Shown in pieces: positions 1-11,404 of a DNA stretch of 64,000 bases. The translations under genes were made by a program, and so were the position numbers. This stretch comes from Acephala macrosclerotiorum (taxonomy: Eukaryota > Ascomycota > Leotiomycetes > Helotiales > Mollisiaceae). Within the stretch, counting starts at the first letter, position 1, and every line of letters starts with the position of its first letter. The DNA lies in contig MU119324.1 of assembly GCA_014904845.1 (NCBI GenBank), positions 62,001 through 126,000 of the forward strand. The letters run 5' to 3'. The notes under the pieces were generated by a model. It saw only the letters and a program-made list of their open reading frames with translations. It did no database searches and was not told where the DNA came from.

Positions 1-963
1 TAAAAGCCGTAAAAAGAGAGAAAAAAAGAAAAAAAGAGAAAAGAAAAGAAACTCACTTTATATAATATAAAGAAAAAAGAAAAAAGAGAAAAAAACTTAA
101 AAAAAATTTATTTTTCAAATCCGCAATTAAACAAGAAGCTTTTAAGTACTTATAAAGGCCCTTTGTTAAAATGTTGGTCTGGGATGCCCTAAATCACGTG
201 AATTGGTGTGGAACACTTGGTGTTTTAAGTGTCTATGATTAAAAGGTGTCCTCTAGATCTCTGGTAGAATCAAGGACTTTTTGTATTCTTTTGCCCTCTA
301 AAAGTGACCATTTTGACACCCTTGTCTTTCGAAATGTCGACATATGTTTATTAACGTAGTTTCAAGCCCAAGTAATGTGCTACAAGGCTTTAAAGTAGGT
401 GTTTTCAAGCTCTATAATTAGTCTTTTAAACAATTCGATTCGAAGGGCTTAATTAAATAGTTTCAAACCTTATAACCCTTACGATCAGACTTTTTAGAGT
501 TGTAATAGGGTTAAAAATTGGTGGCTATAGGAGATATTCTTTTACAACGTAGGAGAATCTCTCCTATAGGTGGTTTCGTAGGGGAAGTGGATGACGGAGC
601 TGAGGGGTCAAAGGACGCTGAGGTTGTGAAGAAACCTGCGGGTAGAGTCCATGGTACGAACTTCGGAGAATCACTCGCAATTTCTTCACTTATTTATTGA
701 TTATGAAAACGAGGAAGGGTACATAGCAAAGAAGCGAAGATATACTGGCTGCACGCACAAACAGGCCACAACGGGTCAGGAGAGGAGGGTCGAGGGAATG
801 GAGAGATTGATGTACTAGGATGGTGAGAGATTCAACACATCAAAAGCGCTTAATCAAATACAGACATTCAGACTCGTTGTACATGAGTCCATGATTTCTA
901 AGACTGAAAATGATTCCTTTTGCAATGTGTCATCGTACAGTAACGTACATATAGAACGAAGTA
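1..963. other. Gene-free left edge with A-rich tract and a small hairpin
   Basis: No gene is visible. Bases 1-110 are a low-complexity A/G tract. Bases 525-534 and 560-569 are a perfect 10-bp inverted repeat (CTATAGGAGA and its complement) that could fold as a hairpin with a 25-nt loop. The rest is moderately AT-rich unique sequence and forms the downstream flank of the carboxylesterase gene. Confidence 0.5.
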
Positions 964-3041
964 TCATAGAACCAGCTGAGGAGTGTGACGCGCCAACACC
1001 TTCCTGTTCGATTCAGGATATCGTTCGAGGACCTCAAAGCGTTTGGCTTCTTGAACCCAATATTCATCGCGGGACAGGCTTTCTATGCGGACTCGGCGAT
1101 CGACGTCGTAGATTGTGATCTGATCCTGAAGGTCTTTCTGAATTTTCGAATCTGGCAAATCATCTTCTTTGGTGATGAACTGGATCCATTGCTTCTGAAT
1201 GTCTTTGCTCAGAGCAATGTTGGATCTCTTCCTGGTTGCCGTGGGCTCTAAAGTTGGCTGTTGGACGGATGCCTGGGCCAGACTCTCGTCAATCTTATCC
1301 AGTGACGCACTAGACAGTGGTGGCGATTCAGGTGGCGCCAATTGGCCTGTGAGAGCTTGTTCAATACTGTCAATCTTAACAAGATCGTCGTGGAATGCAT
1401 CAAAGAGGTAAATAATCTCGACACAATGATGCGAAATGTCTTTGCTGGGCCCCGGCCAAGGATTACCAAACTTGACTTTGTATGATTGCACAGTAGTCGG
1501 ATGGAAGAACTCATCGCTGTGTTTTGTGGAAGTGAAGAATCTCCGCGCCTTGAAGAGAGGAAGGCCGAACATGACGTCTCCTACGAAGCGGAAGAGGCGG
1601 TCACGTATAGTAGGTACTGGAGTTTCTGCTGTTATTCCATACGCGGTCAGGATATCTCCTGCAGCTGATGGCGTTGGAAAAGCTTGTTCAAAGATGAATT
1701 GGGCTTGCTCAAGGGAGGTGAGCTTGTTGATTCTTTCTGCAGCAAATATGCTTGACTGAAGCACACAGCGTCAATGAATGAGCATAATATTTTGAAAAGG
1801 CCGTGGAAAATGGAAGAGAAATTTACCTCTGCATCTGTGTCTCCGAGAAGAATCTCAATAGCCTCTCCAGAAAAGCCCTTACCCTCACTTGATTCTCGAC
1901 CGCTATCAAGGCCAATCAAAACTTCGCATTCTGCATCGGTCGCGGTGAATGATGCTCCATCGATGATGACCGGGAAAGACGTCCAACCAAGCTCTTCCTG
2001 GGCTCGCATGAGCTCCTCTGTTGGCAGTGTTCGAAGTCTTTCGAGTATCGACACGGGGCCATCCTTCTCGAAACCAAAATGTCGGCAAAGCTTTTCCCAT
2101 TTCTCGTTTGCTTCCTTTAGCGGTGAAGGGCCAAGGCATCCCAGAGAGCCGGACTGGAAAATAGACCTTCTGAAGAGCGGAGTTTCGGGTTTCTGCTTGG
2201 CAGCAAGAGTATGCGTATGCGCCGAGGCTGCTCCAGCAGATTGTCCACCTAGTGTGATCTTTGTGGGATCTCCACCAAAAAAACTGATGTTTTGAGATAC
2301 CCATTGAATGCCAACTTGTTGATCGCGTAGGCCAAAATTGCATCCCTTCCTTTGCCCACCGGTCTGATTATCTAGAAGCTCGGATGATGCAGCGAACCCA
2401 AAGAGGTTGAGTCTGTAATTCAAATTTACAGCGATGAATGGCGCTCCCAACGACAGAGATTCAAGCACAAGACGACTTGGATCTGAGCAAAACTTGGTTA
2501 GGTCTCAATGAGAATCAAGTTTTCAGTCCTGAGATCTTACCCGACATTGGATCAGTCCCTGCACCAAAACCGAAGGCACCACCGTGGATCCATACGAGAA
2601 CCGGAAGCCGCTCATTGTCTTTCCCTATTCTTGACAGTGCCTCTCGACTTGGTCGAACAATGAAGAGGTTGAGACATTCAAATTCAGACTCGGTGACATC
2701 GTTCGGGAAGTCTAAGTGCGATTGAAATGTATTACAATTATTCGGCTTGGGTGATTGTGGACATTTGGGGCTGGAAAAGTTAGCTCATCCAGTCGAGAAT
2801 AAAGACGTCTTCAACAAAAGACTTGGAAGGAGACTTACCCATTTCGGGTCGCATCATATCTATCTGAAGGCAAAGAAAGACGAAGCTCTGAATGTTTCCA
2901 CCTTCCAGGCACATACCCGAAGGGAATTCCACGAAACTCTTCAAGATCAGTGGTCAAGGGTGATTTTTTCCCGATGATCCACTGCTCACAGCTGGGCGCC
3001 GCTTGTGTTGGGAGTGCAACTTCAACAATAGAAGAAGACAT
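964..3041 (-). CDS. Type-B carboxylesterase/lipase, four exons
   Basis: Alpha/beta-hydrolase that should cleave carboxylic esters. Exons on the minus strand: 3041-2839, 2770-2541, 2482-1827 and 1755-964. They join in frame to 626 aa, close to the family size of 550-650. Exon 2 carries the oxyanion-hole motif HGGAFGFG after LPVLVWI. Exon 3 carries the nucleophile elbow GGQSAG and a GDTDAEV segment where the acidic triad residue is expected. Exon 4 carries an HHCVEIIYLF segment that fits the catalytic histidine region. The start MSSSIVEV was preferred to an upstream in-frame ATG because it sits just before the conserved N-terminal strand. No secretion signal is obvious from this start; the longer start would add a hydrophobic stretch. 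All three introns have GTAAG or GTAAAT donors. The family is clear; the substrate is unknown. Confidence 0.88.
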
Positions 3042-3421
3042 TTTGATAATGAAGAAGGACTTGAAAAAGTGCGATGTGAAGCTTGAGAACAGTGGGAGAT
3101 GATTCATTCTCCATAATCCTCGGGAGAAGCTCGGGACTTGACTGGCTCCATCGTACGGCGAATTAGCTGTTCAGTCGCACGGGTAATTACCAGGCAGCAG
3201 TTTGAAGCTATTGATGAGCGCTGGTCAGGTGAAGTCAGGTGGTGGAGGGGTATTGCGTGGCTTGAAGTCTCGAAGATGGGTTGCCTTCGGATGTTGATTC
3301 GGCACTAACCTGGCCTGAGCCCAAACCCCTGAAGCCAGTCGGCTAATTTCATCCCCCCTGAAGTCGGCAAAATCGATTCTCAGCCTTAGCGTGCATATGC
3401 AACGACGCTTGTCTCCGCGGC
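3042..3421. other. Upstream region of the carboxylesterase gene
   Basis: About 380 bp between the esterase start and the copia target site. It should hold the esterase promoter. I see no open reading frame or recognisable site. Confidence 0.4.
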
Positions 3422-3426
3422 CTAAC

Positions 3427-3548
3427 TGTCAATTTGAGTGATATATTCGATGGACTTGATGGTCTGATTTTAAAGATCTAGCTAGGTGCGGGGACATTAT
3501 ATCCATTGCAGTGCTTACTCAGCATTAAAACCACTCGAAAGTCTAACA
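3427..3548 (-). repeat. 3' LTR of the copia element (122 bp)
   Basis: Direct repeat of 8760-8881 with 121 of 122 bases identical. On the plus strand it starts TGTCAATTTG and ends GTCTAACA. The target duplication CTAAC lies immediately outside at 3422-3426. Confidence 0.95.
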
Positions 3549-3562
3549 CGCCCCTTGCTGAG
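3549..3562 (-). other. Polypurine tract of the copia element
   Basis: Read on the minus strand, the bases just inside the 3' LTR are CAGCAAGGGGCG, a purine-rich stretch in the position where plus-strand DNA synthesis is primed. It is short but correctly placed. Confidence 0.6.
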
Positions 3563-3900
3563 GAGCACTGTAGAGATATATCCATTCCAATGTCCAAAGT
3601 GATGTAAATAATCAATGTCTTCACGTGACCATCGCACCAACCATCATTGTGATCTATCGTCCCTTATCTCTTATCAATTGCAGCGTCGAATCGTCGTAAA
3701 GAGCCTCATTAAACTCTGTGGCGCTAGTCTCAGCTGCTTCGTAGAAGAGCTTATAGAGAGCTAGGAAGGGCCTACTCTTCCTGTGGGAGTTCGGTCCTAA
3801 ATAGGGCATTTCCAGTTCCTATTCCACAGTCAAAGAGTACTCCAGATCTGCCCAAAAGGGCCTTCGTCTTGTTCCAGCTCGTCCTCTTACTACTGTTGTC

Positions 3901-6900
3901 CTAATCTTTGAAATTCGTGAGCAGCGCCACAGCCTTCTCTGTATCAAACCAGTTTTCATTCAAACCCATTGTAGTCTTGTGAGTCGTAAACCGATCGTAA
4001 AGTAGTTGTTTCGTAAGGATGTTTGCGATTTGATCGTTCTTTGGAACTGATTCTACTCTTAATCTGTTTCTAGTAATTATATCGTTCCTTATGTAGAAGT
4101 ATCGGATTTCAATATGCTTAAATTTGTTTGAGAACTTCGTATTCGTGCTAAAATCGATCGCAGAGAGATTGTCGCAATATAAAATAGGAGATTCTTTGAG
4201 AGGTTCTTTGATGATTTCCGACTATAATTTCTTTAATCAAACTGCTTTCTTTGCGGCTTTATTCGCTGCTATAATCTCTGCTTCTATCGAGCTTTGTGCT
4301 GTGTTTCGTTGTTTTTGTACTGCCCATGAAATTGCTCTATTTCTCAGTATTACTACTTATTCTAAAAACGATTTGCGATCGTCTTCGGTCTTTTACATAG
4401 AGTCGGAAAATATGCTGTAATCTTTGATCGACGTTTTTTTGTAAGTGATTCCTATCGTTCTCGTTTCATTGAAATATCAAAGGAGTTGCTTCGCAAAACG
4501 TAGATGTTCGAGGCACGCGTTGGACATGAATCTAGTAAGCTGACTAACGTGATAGCTGATATTTGGTCTCGTGCAATTAGCTAGATAGATCGTAGTACTA
4601 ATGATTTGTTTGTAGAGATAGAAATCGTTTTCGCTCAATCAGTTTTTTTTCTCTTTTTTTCGTAGAATTGTGCCTTGCGAGAATAGTAGATTCGTTTGAT
4701 TCGAGTATTCGAGATCGAGTCGTAGCAACAGTTTGTTTGTATACATCTTTTGATGGATTGTGAGAGTATAATTCTCGCGATTTCTCTCGATTTGAAATTC
4801 TACGAAGACAATAGTAAAATTGAGATCTTTGCTCTTTTAACGCTCTTTGATCTTGGTTTTAATAGCGTTCGTGTTTGCTTTGTTTCCAATAATCAGCATA
4901 TTGTCGATAAACAAAAGAATGTAGACTTTTTTTCCTATGAAAAGATTGAAATCAGTTTCAGATGCAGTAAATTTTAGTTCTTCGAAGTATTGCTTGATTT
5001 CATCGAGCTATGCTCGAGGAGTTTGCTTGAGTCCGTAGAGTGATTTCTTGAGCAGGAGATAAGCATTTCTGTCTTTGAGTTCAAAGTGAAATTCATAAAA
5101 GAATTCAGAGATTTCCATGTAAATCTTTTCTTTAAAAAAAGAGTTCAAAAACGCTGAATCTATGTCAATGTGATTTATCTCTAGATCATGCTTTGTAGCA
5201 AGTGCTAAAAGTATTCGTAGAATTGTGTATCTCATAATAAAAGCAAACGTCTCAAAGTAGTCAATGTCGTAAGTTTGCTCGAATCCTTTGATAACAATTT
5301 TAGTTTTACGCCGGGTCAGTCTACTACGAGTATTGAATCTCTTTTTCAGTACTCATTTGCTTGAAATGATTTTTTTGCCACTTGGTGGCCTCTTCGTGAT
5401 AATCTTATAAGTGTTTGTCTTTTGAAGAGTTTCGAGTTTAGTAATGATTACTTTCATTTAATTAAAAGCGTCTTTTTTTAAGGTCTTATCAACGGTCAGA
5501 AACTCGAATGGAACGCTGAGCACACCTAGAGAAAATGATTTCCTTTCGTCTAAATGGACAGCGTTTAAAGTTTTTACTAATTGTTTTATCGTTTGAGAGA
5601 AAAGCATTTTTTTATTGTTCAATTCGCTGTTTACTGTTTTTTTCGCCTTGGTAAGAGAATTATAAGGATTCTTAGTTCTTTTGATCGTTCGACCGCTAAT
5701 TCTTGATATTTGAAGTGGATATTGCTTTTGAGTTTGATTAGAGCTCTGAGTACTAAAGTCTTGTTTGACTACTGGTTCTGGGCTTGTTTCAGTTCCATTT
5801 TCACAAGTGCTTGTTTCAGTACTATTATTCTTATCAGCACGTGTTTCAATACTATCAATCATTTTATTATTAGAAGAGTGATCAATTGGTGCATTAATAA
5901 CGATGTGATCGTAGACTGTATTATTAGTAATAAACAGATTTGCTACAATATGTTTGAACTCTTGAGAGATAAAGAGCTCTAAGAATTTGTATTCATGGAA
6001 TTTAATATCAATTGAGAGAGTCTCTTTCAATGTTCTGCAGTTCAACAGTTTGTAGATACTGTTTCTAGTGATGTCTACGAAGATATATTTCTCTTTGGTT
6101 CTAGGAGTCCATTTACTTGATTGGTCTTTGAGTTTTTTAATGTTGGCTTGACATCCAAAAGCAATCAGAGTTTTTTGCAATACTAGAGAGTTTAGCTTTT
6201 TTTTAGTATAGACTTCAAGTGAAATGCATATTTCTTAGTTTTCTAATCCAAGTTCCGAGACTGGCCATAGAAGTGCGTTCGTTAGTACTCTATTCTTAAT
6301 TTAAATTGCATGCTCTACGGCATAATCCCAAAAGATCAATGGAAGTTTGATCTCGTAGATTATAGACTTGGTAGTATTGTCCATTGTTTGTATTGCTCGC
6401 TCAATAATACTATTCAATGAGTGTTTGTATAGTAAATAAGGCTTATGCCTAGAAGAATTGGATAGTGTTTTGAGCCATTCTTGGAAATCTTTTTCGAATT
6501 CGCTCGATTTATTATTACATTTAAAGTAAACAATATCCTCTTTTGTATTTCTCTTGATGATTCTACAGATTTCACGAATGTGAGATTGGATTTCTTTCGC
6601 ACTTTTATTTTTTAGAAGTTTGATTTAAGAGCATCGTATTACGTCGTTTGTAATTAGAAGGAAATATTGATTCCTTCTATAGAACTTGAGCAATTTACTA
6701 GAAATATCACTATGTAGTCTTTTTCCTTTTTTAGTAATTCTACTATTTGTTTTCTTTTTAAAGGTTTTTTTGATCTTGCTTGCTGCACAAGTTTCACATG
6801 TTTTATGCCCAGTATATAGTCTGAATCTCGGCATTTTTATGTTTGTAATATCGACCAGTTTTCGAAGTGCATTATAGTTGATGTGACCAAGATATCGATG

Positions 6901-8688
6901 TATGAGTTCCTATAGAGTTTCCTCAGGATTTACTGCTTCGAAGAGTTCTATTGATGATCGGGTTTTCGTCGGTGCATTCGGGGCAATGTTCGCCGGATAT
7001 GCAATAGTATTGCTGACATTTTGGTATTGATTTAGTATAAAGAGATTATTTCTAGGATTTTTGAGAACTGTGAATATTATTTCTTTATTTCTATTATTTG
7101 TAATACCAATTGCTTGTTTTCTTTTAAATATGATCGATATTCTATTTTCTATAAGTTGTAGAATAGAGATTAATCTCACTGCTTCAAAACTTGGCACATA
7201 CTAGACTTCTCTGAGTCTTAGTTCTCTTTGAGAAGTTATTCAAACTTGATCTTGATATTTAATCGCGTTTACGGTAGTGTCGTCTATCGTGACAATTTTG
7301 TTTGGTGTTTGCCAGCGTTTTAAGTGTGTGAAATCAGATTGCACACTATTGAAGTGTTTCGAGGCACCAGAGTCTAAAGCAAGTAGTAGAGTCTGAGTTC
7401 GTTCGATTAATGCTCGAGTTGGTAAGAATAGTGAGAGTGAGGATTGTCCTTTACTAGTGTAGACTTTTATCCATCGAGAGTAGTAGATAAAGCTCATATG
7501 TAGACGCTTGGTATGTCTCTCAGTCTTATTTTTGAATAGCAATCGAGTAAGCACTATTATTACTAGTGAAAATGCTATAAATACGATGAAGTAAACAGAA
7601 AAGAAGAAACTCTATTGTGTTTTGCTTACAATCACTATACTTGCTCTAATAGTAGGTTCAATTGTTGCAGTCTTTGTTTGCTTAGAGTTCTTTTGATTTT
7701 ATTTTCTGTTAGTTTTTTTACTTTTCCGTTTTGTTTTACACTCAATCTCATGATGCTTATAGCGCATACACCAATTACATTGATTTGAATCAAGCTCATT
7801 ATAATCAACGGGTTTCCCGTTATCGCTATCATCGTCTCGACGATCTTTAGATCTTGTAGAACGAGATGCTGATAATTCAAATTCTCTACGATTGTTTCTC
7901 TTCTTTTCACGGTATCTATTGTTGTTGTTGTTGCGATTATCGCGATCAGTTCTTCGTCTCCTGTTTCTAGCTTGTTTGCTACCACGAGGTTGCTCACGAC
8001 TACGCTGTTGTCTTTCTCTACGAGTGTAGTTTGCAGTTGCTGAAGTCTTTTTCTTGTTATAGATTTGTAGTATAGTGATCGCTTTATCGAGTGTGCGCTC
8101 GGCCTTTGGCAGACGGAGAATATGATATTTCGTGCCCTCGTAATTGCTGTTCTCAGAGATAGCTGCTATGATTCGATCTAGGATCTCATTATCGGTGATT
8201 GGTCTCTCGGTCGTTGTGAGCTGAAGTTTGTAAAACTCGAGACGATTTGCGAATTCTTTGATTCCTTTAGAAGTCTCGAACTTCTCTTGTCCAAAGTTCG
8301 TTCGTTGAATAGACACTCAGACAAGATCAATGGTCTTATCGTATTTCTTGAGTTCGTTCTAGATTCCTTTGACATCTTCGGAAAAGACCAGTGGAAGGAT
8401 CTTGTCTTGTAGTCTGTCGTCCACGCTGTTTGAGATGATTTGAATGGCCTTAGCAGCCTTCTCCTCTCAGGCCGTAATTCGATCAATTGACGCAGGAAAG
8501 GCCGGTTTCGGTTCTTCACCATTAACTAGTTTTATGGCATGGATACTAGCAAAAGCGACTAGACAGGAGTTCTTGAATCGAGGATAGTTATCCCCTGTGA
8601 GGATTTCAATCCTACTCCACTTGCAGACGTAGTGAGATGCTGTAGAAATAGGTGCTATAGCACCGATTGGAGCTGCTGGAGTCGCCAT
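3901..8688 (-). pseudogene. copia gag-pol with in-frame stops
   Basis: Gag starts with MATPAAPIG at 8688 and contains GDNYPRFK, a basic region and a CCHC zinc knuckle CNWCMRYKHHEIEC (near 7740-7790). The protease motif LDSGASKHF lies near 7355-7380. An integrase zinc-binding remnant, TCETCAASKIKK, lies near 6790 and is followed by LHSDI. Reverse transcriptase includes HIDIDSAFLN and SLYGLKQTPRA (5235-5011). The RNase H tail FKHIEIRYFYIRN begins near 4140, and the frame ends with TAG at 3901-3903. In-frame stops at 8467-8469, 8359-8361, 8317-8319 and 5008-5010 each fall where copia proteins normally have tryptophan. The catalytic reverse transcriptase box reads FIDNM where YVDDM is expected (AAT at 4900-4902), so the second aspartate is lost. 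The protein is almost certainly inactive. Confidence 0.88.
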
Positions 8689-8747
8689 AGCGAATAGAGT
8701 TGATATTTTAGGGTAAAAAGATACGACGGTTTCAATGAGCACCTTCC

Positions 8748-8759
8748 GGGCTCATAACC
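8748..8759 (-). other. Primer-binding site matching the initiator tRNA-Met anticodon arm
   Basis: Directly next to the 5' LTR the minus strand reads GGTTATGAGCCC; its complement GGGCTCATAACC is the anticodon stem-loop of eukaryotic initiator tRNA-Met with anticodon CAT in the middle. Drosophila copia is known to be primed by a half-tRNA cut in the anticodon loop, and this site fits that mode rather than 3'-end priming. Confidence 0.75.
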
Positions 8760-8881
8760 TGTCAATTTGAGTGATATATTCGATGGACTTGATGGTCTGA
8801 TTTTAAAGATCTAGCTAGGTGCGGGGACATTATATCCATTGCAGTGCTTACTCAGCACTAAAACCACTCGAAAGTCTAACA
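8760..8881 (-). repeat. 5' LTR of the copia element (122 bp)
   Basis: Direct repeat of 3427-3548 with a single T/C difference. The target duplication CTAAC follows at 8882-8886. At 122 bp it is very short for an LTR. Confidence 0.95.
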
Positions 8882-9157
8882 CTAACCTCCTCCAGATTTT
8901 AAGACAGGGGCCCGACTCTCTTCTGGCAACACTTTGCGGCGTTTCTAGCCAATTTCCAGATTGCTAGAAGTAGACGGCTTATCGTTCAACCTTTCCAGTC
9001 ATACGCCCGTGCAGACATGGAGCACCAACATGTCCCACGGGGAAGAGGGGTTAGGGAACCACAAATATATATATCCTCCGGGTCTCACTCCGAATGATCT
9101 TAAATTTGACTATCTCTTTTCATCATCGCTACAGTCTCTCTCTTGGAGCTTAACATT

Positions 9158-10961
9158 ATGGCTACCGCCCTTGCCTACTTCAAGTCCGAATGGAGGGCTA
9201 TCTTGATTTGCTGCTTCATCAGCATAGGAGCCTTCAAATTTGGTTATGGTACCTCTTCCTTCTCAGGTAATTTACCCATCCATCAAGACTCTGTTGTCCA
9301 GGGTGCTGACCATGCTTCAGGAATTCTGGCGATGCCAAAGTTCCTGACAGACTACGGTACCTTGGACCCCGCTACTGGCAAATACATATTGTCTGCAGGA
9401 AAACAATCACTCGTTACCAGTATCATTAACGTTTGGGAATTTGTCGGAGCCGTGTCATCGTACTATATCGGCAGCATGATTGGCAGAAAGGGTGGACTCT
9501 ACATTTCGAGTGCCTGCGTGGTTTTAGGTGTCATATTGCAGGTGTCTGCCCCTCATGAAGGACTGCTCATCGCTGGACGACTTGTTCTTGGTACGTGCAT
9601 TCTTGAGCAGATATATTGCGCGAGACAAGGGCTCTAACGAATGCTTCAGGGTACTCCGTCGGGCTCATCTCTTGCTTCATCCCCCTCTATGTCGCCGATT
9701 GCGCTCCAAGTCGTGTCCGCGGGGCCCTGGTCTCGATGTATCAATACGTTATTTGTCTTTGGTTGATCCTTGGAGTTATTGTGGACAATTATTCAAAGAA
9801 CAGAAGCGATACAGGCTCATTTAGAATCCCAATGGCCGTCCAATTGATCTTTCCCATCGTCCTAGTGTCGGGTCTGGCGCTGTTTGCACCCGAATCTCCA
9901 AGAGTAAGAAGGCTCCTGTTCCATGGCAGATGGCAAACTAACTATGAACAGTGGCTCACTGAGAACAATAAAACTACAAAAGCCGAGAAGTCACTTCGAA
10001 GATTACATGGGAATGATTCTGACAAGATTCAACAAGAGATAGAAATGATACATCAGACAATCGAGACCTACAACGACCGTCGCGAATCTTCCTGGAGGGA
10101 TGTTTTCACTTGGGGACCAGAGGGACGCAAGGCATATCTCGGCTTTTCTTTGCAAGGTAAGCACTTGCCCACCTATGTCCGGAGTTACCAGTCGCTGACC
10201 GTCTTCTTGTAGCATTCCAGCAAGCTTCTGGCATAAACTCCATTACTGGGTATGGAATTGTCTTTTTCATCGCGATCGGCATCGACAATCCCTTCATTAT
10301 TCAACTTGGATCATTATTCAACTTGGATTATATCTCGTCGCTATGCCCGCGATCTGGATCTCACAATACACAATCGAACGTTTTGGGAGACGTCCTGTCA
10401 TGCTCGTTTCCGGCGGACTAATGGCTGCTACCTCCATAATCATGGGAGCCTGCGGCCTCGCCAAGGAGAAGACCTATGCCCTCGATCAGACTATCGTCGC
10501 GATGGTCTACATTTTCTTCGTTGTCTTTAATCTTGGATGGGGACCGACCGTCTGGGTCTTGACGTCCGAAATTTCGACTGGCAAAAATCGAGGCAAGCTG
10601 ATGTCCTCGACTGGCACAAATTGGCTCTTCACCTGGCTCGTGAGCTTCACATTCCCATACCTGTTCAACGCAGACGCGGCAGATTTAGGCGCGAAGGTTA
10701 GATTCATATACGGAAGTCTCATGGTTGCAGCATGTGTATGGACGTACTTTCTGCTCCCAGAAACCGCAGGTCGATCACTGGAAGAGCTGCATCTTATGTT
10801 TGAAATGGGATTGCCTGCAAGGAAGTTCAAGTGTAAGTCTCCCATTCAAGAGTTCCCGTAATCCCAGCTTATATGTTACAGCATATGTCTTCCCTGACAT
10901 TCCTGTGGATATGACCAAGAAGGGTTTGGCGGAAGTTCACGTGGAGGAGACATCTGTCTGA
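9158..10961 (+). pseudogene. MFS sugar transporter, frameshifted by a 17-bp duplication
   Basis: Sugar:proton symporter of the fungal hexose/disaccharide family. Exons: 9158-9590, 9650-10156, 10213-10832 and 10882-10961; all junctions are GT-AG. Family motifs visible: GRKGG after helix 2, GRLVLG, PESPR, ERFGRRPVML and the C-terminal PETAGRSLEEL. The exons sum to 1640 nt. Subtracting 17 gives exactly 541 codons, and 17 bp is the length of a perfect tandem duplication at 10295-10328. The duplication puts everything after DNPFIIQLG (helix 8 region) out of frame. The remaining 170 codons are clean, so the lesion looks recent, or it is a sequencing or assembly error. A dead sugar-type regulator lies 440 bp downstream in the same direction, suggesting a former transporter-regulator pair. 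The sugar transported cannot be told from sequence. Confidence 0.85.
10295..10328 (+). repeat. 17-bp tandem duplication inside the transporter exon 3
   Basis: Two perfect adjacent copies of CATTATTCAACTTGGAT (10295-10311 and 10312-10328). The duplication changes the frame by two. With one copy the protein reads through the conserved family sequence into the intact downstream frame. Confidence 0.95.
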
Positions 10962-11404
10962 CAGCGAGATTCAAGGAAGTGATGTCAGAAGTGTCAAAAT
11001 TAGGGGTACAAGATAATAAAGCCCGAAGTAGTTTTTAACGTATTTACTCCAAGAATCTCTGTCTCGTGCATGTACCAAATTCCTGGCTCAAAGTTGTTAT
11101 GCCTCCTCGCACATTGAAATCACGTGCTATTTTAATTGAGTCCATCTGTTCTCTCTCCATGATTTGACACTCCCGTATACCTGTTAACCCACTACAGGAT
11201 CTTCTCCTATTTTCTCCGCTCTCAACCCAAGCTTCTGAAGCATTAAACAATGTAAGATACCACGTGAATGGTGGGGGTTTCCCGGAGGTTGAAACCAAAG
11301 TGGCCTCTACCCCAGATTCGTCCCATCTCGCCCTTGCAGCTTCACTTCTCCCTCATCCAAAAACATTTCCTCAACGTGGTCAAGATCCAGCGTCCATATC
11401 GGTG
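10962..11404. other. Spacer between transporter and regulator
   Basis: 443 bp with no convincing gene. It should contain the transporter 3' UTR and the promoter of the regulator. Confidence 0.4.

Larger units (their letters stand above)
3427..8881 (-). mobile_element. Ty1/copia LTR retrotransposon, structurally complete
   Basis: The element is 5455 bp and reads on the minus strand. It is bounded by two 122-bp direct LTRs that start TG and end CA, and flanked by the 5-bp target duplication CTAAC (3422-3426 and 8882-8886). Order on the minus strand is gag with zinc knuckle, protease, integrase, reverse transcriptase, RNase H; integrase before reverse transcriptase is the copia order. A primer-binding site and a purine tract adjoin the LTRs. 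The LTRs differ at one position (T at 3525, C at 8858), so insertion looks recent, yet the coding frame has several stops. It is probably defective and may have been moved by proteins of another copy. Confidence 0.95.
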
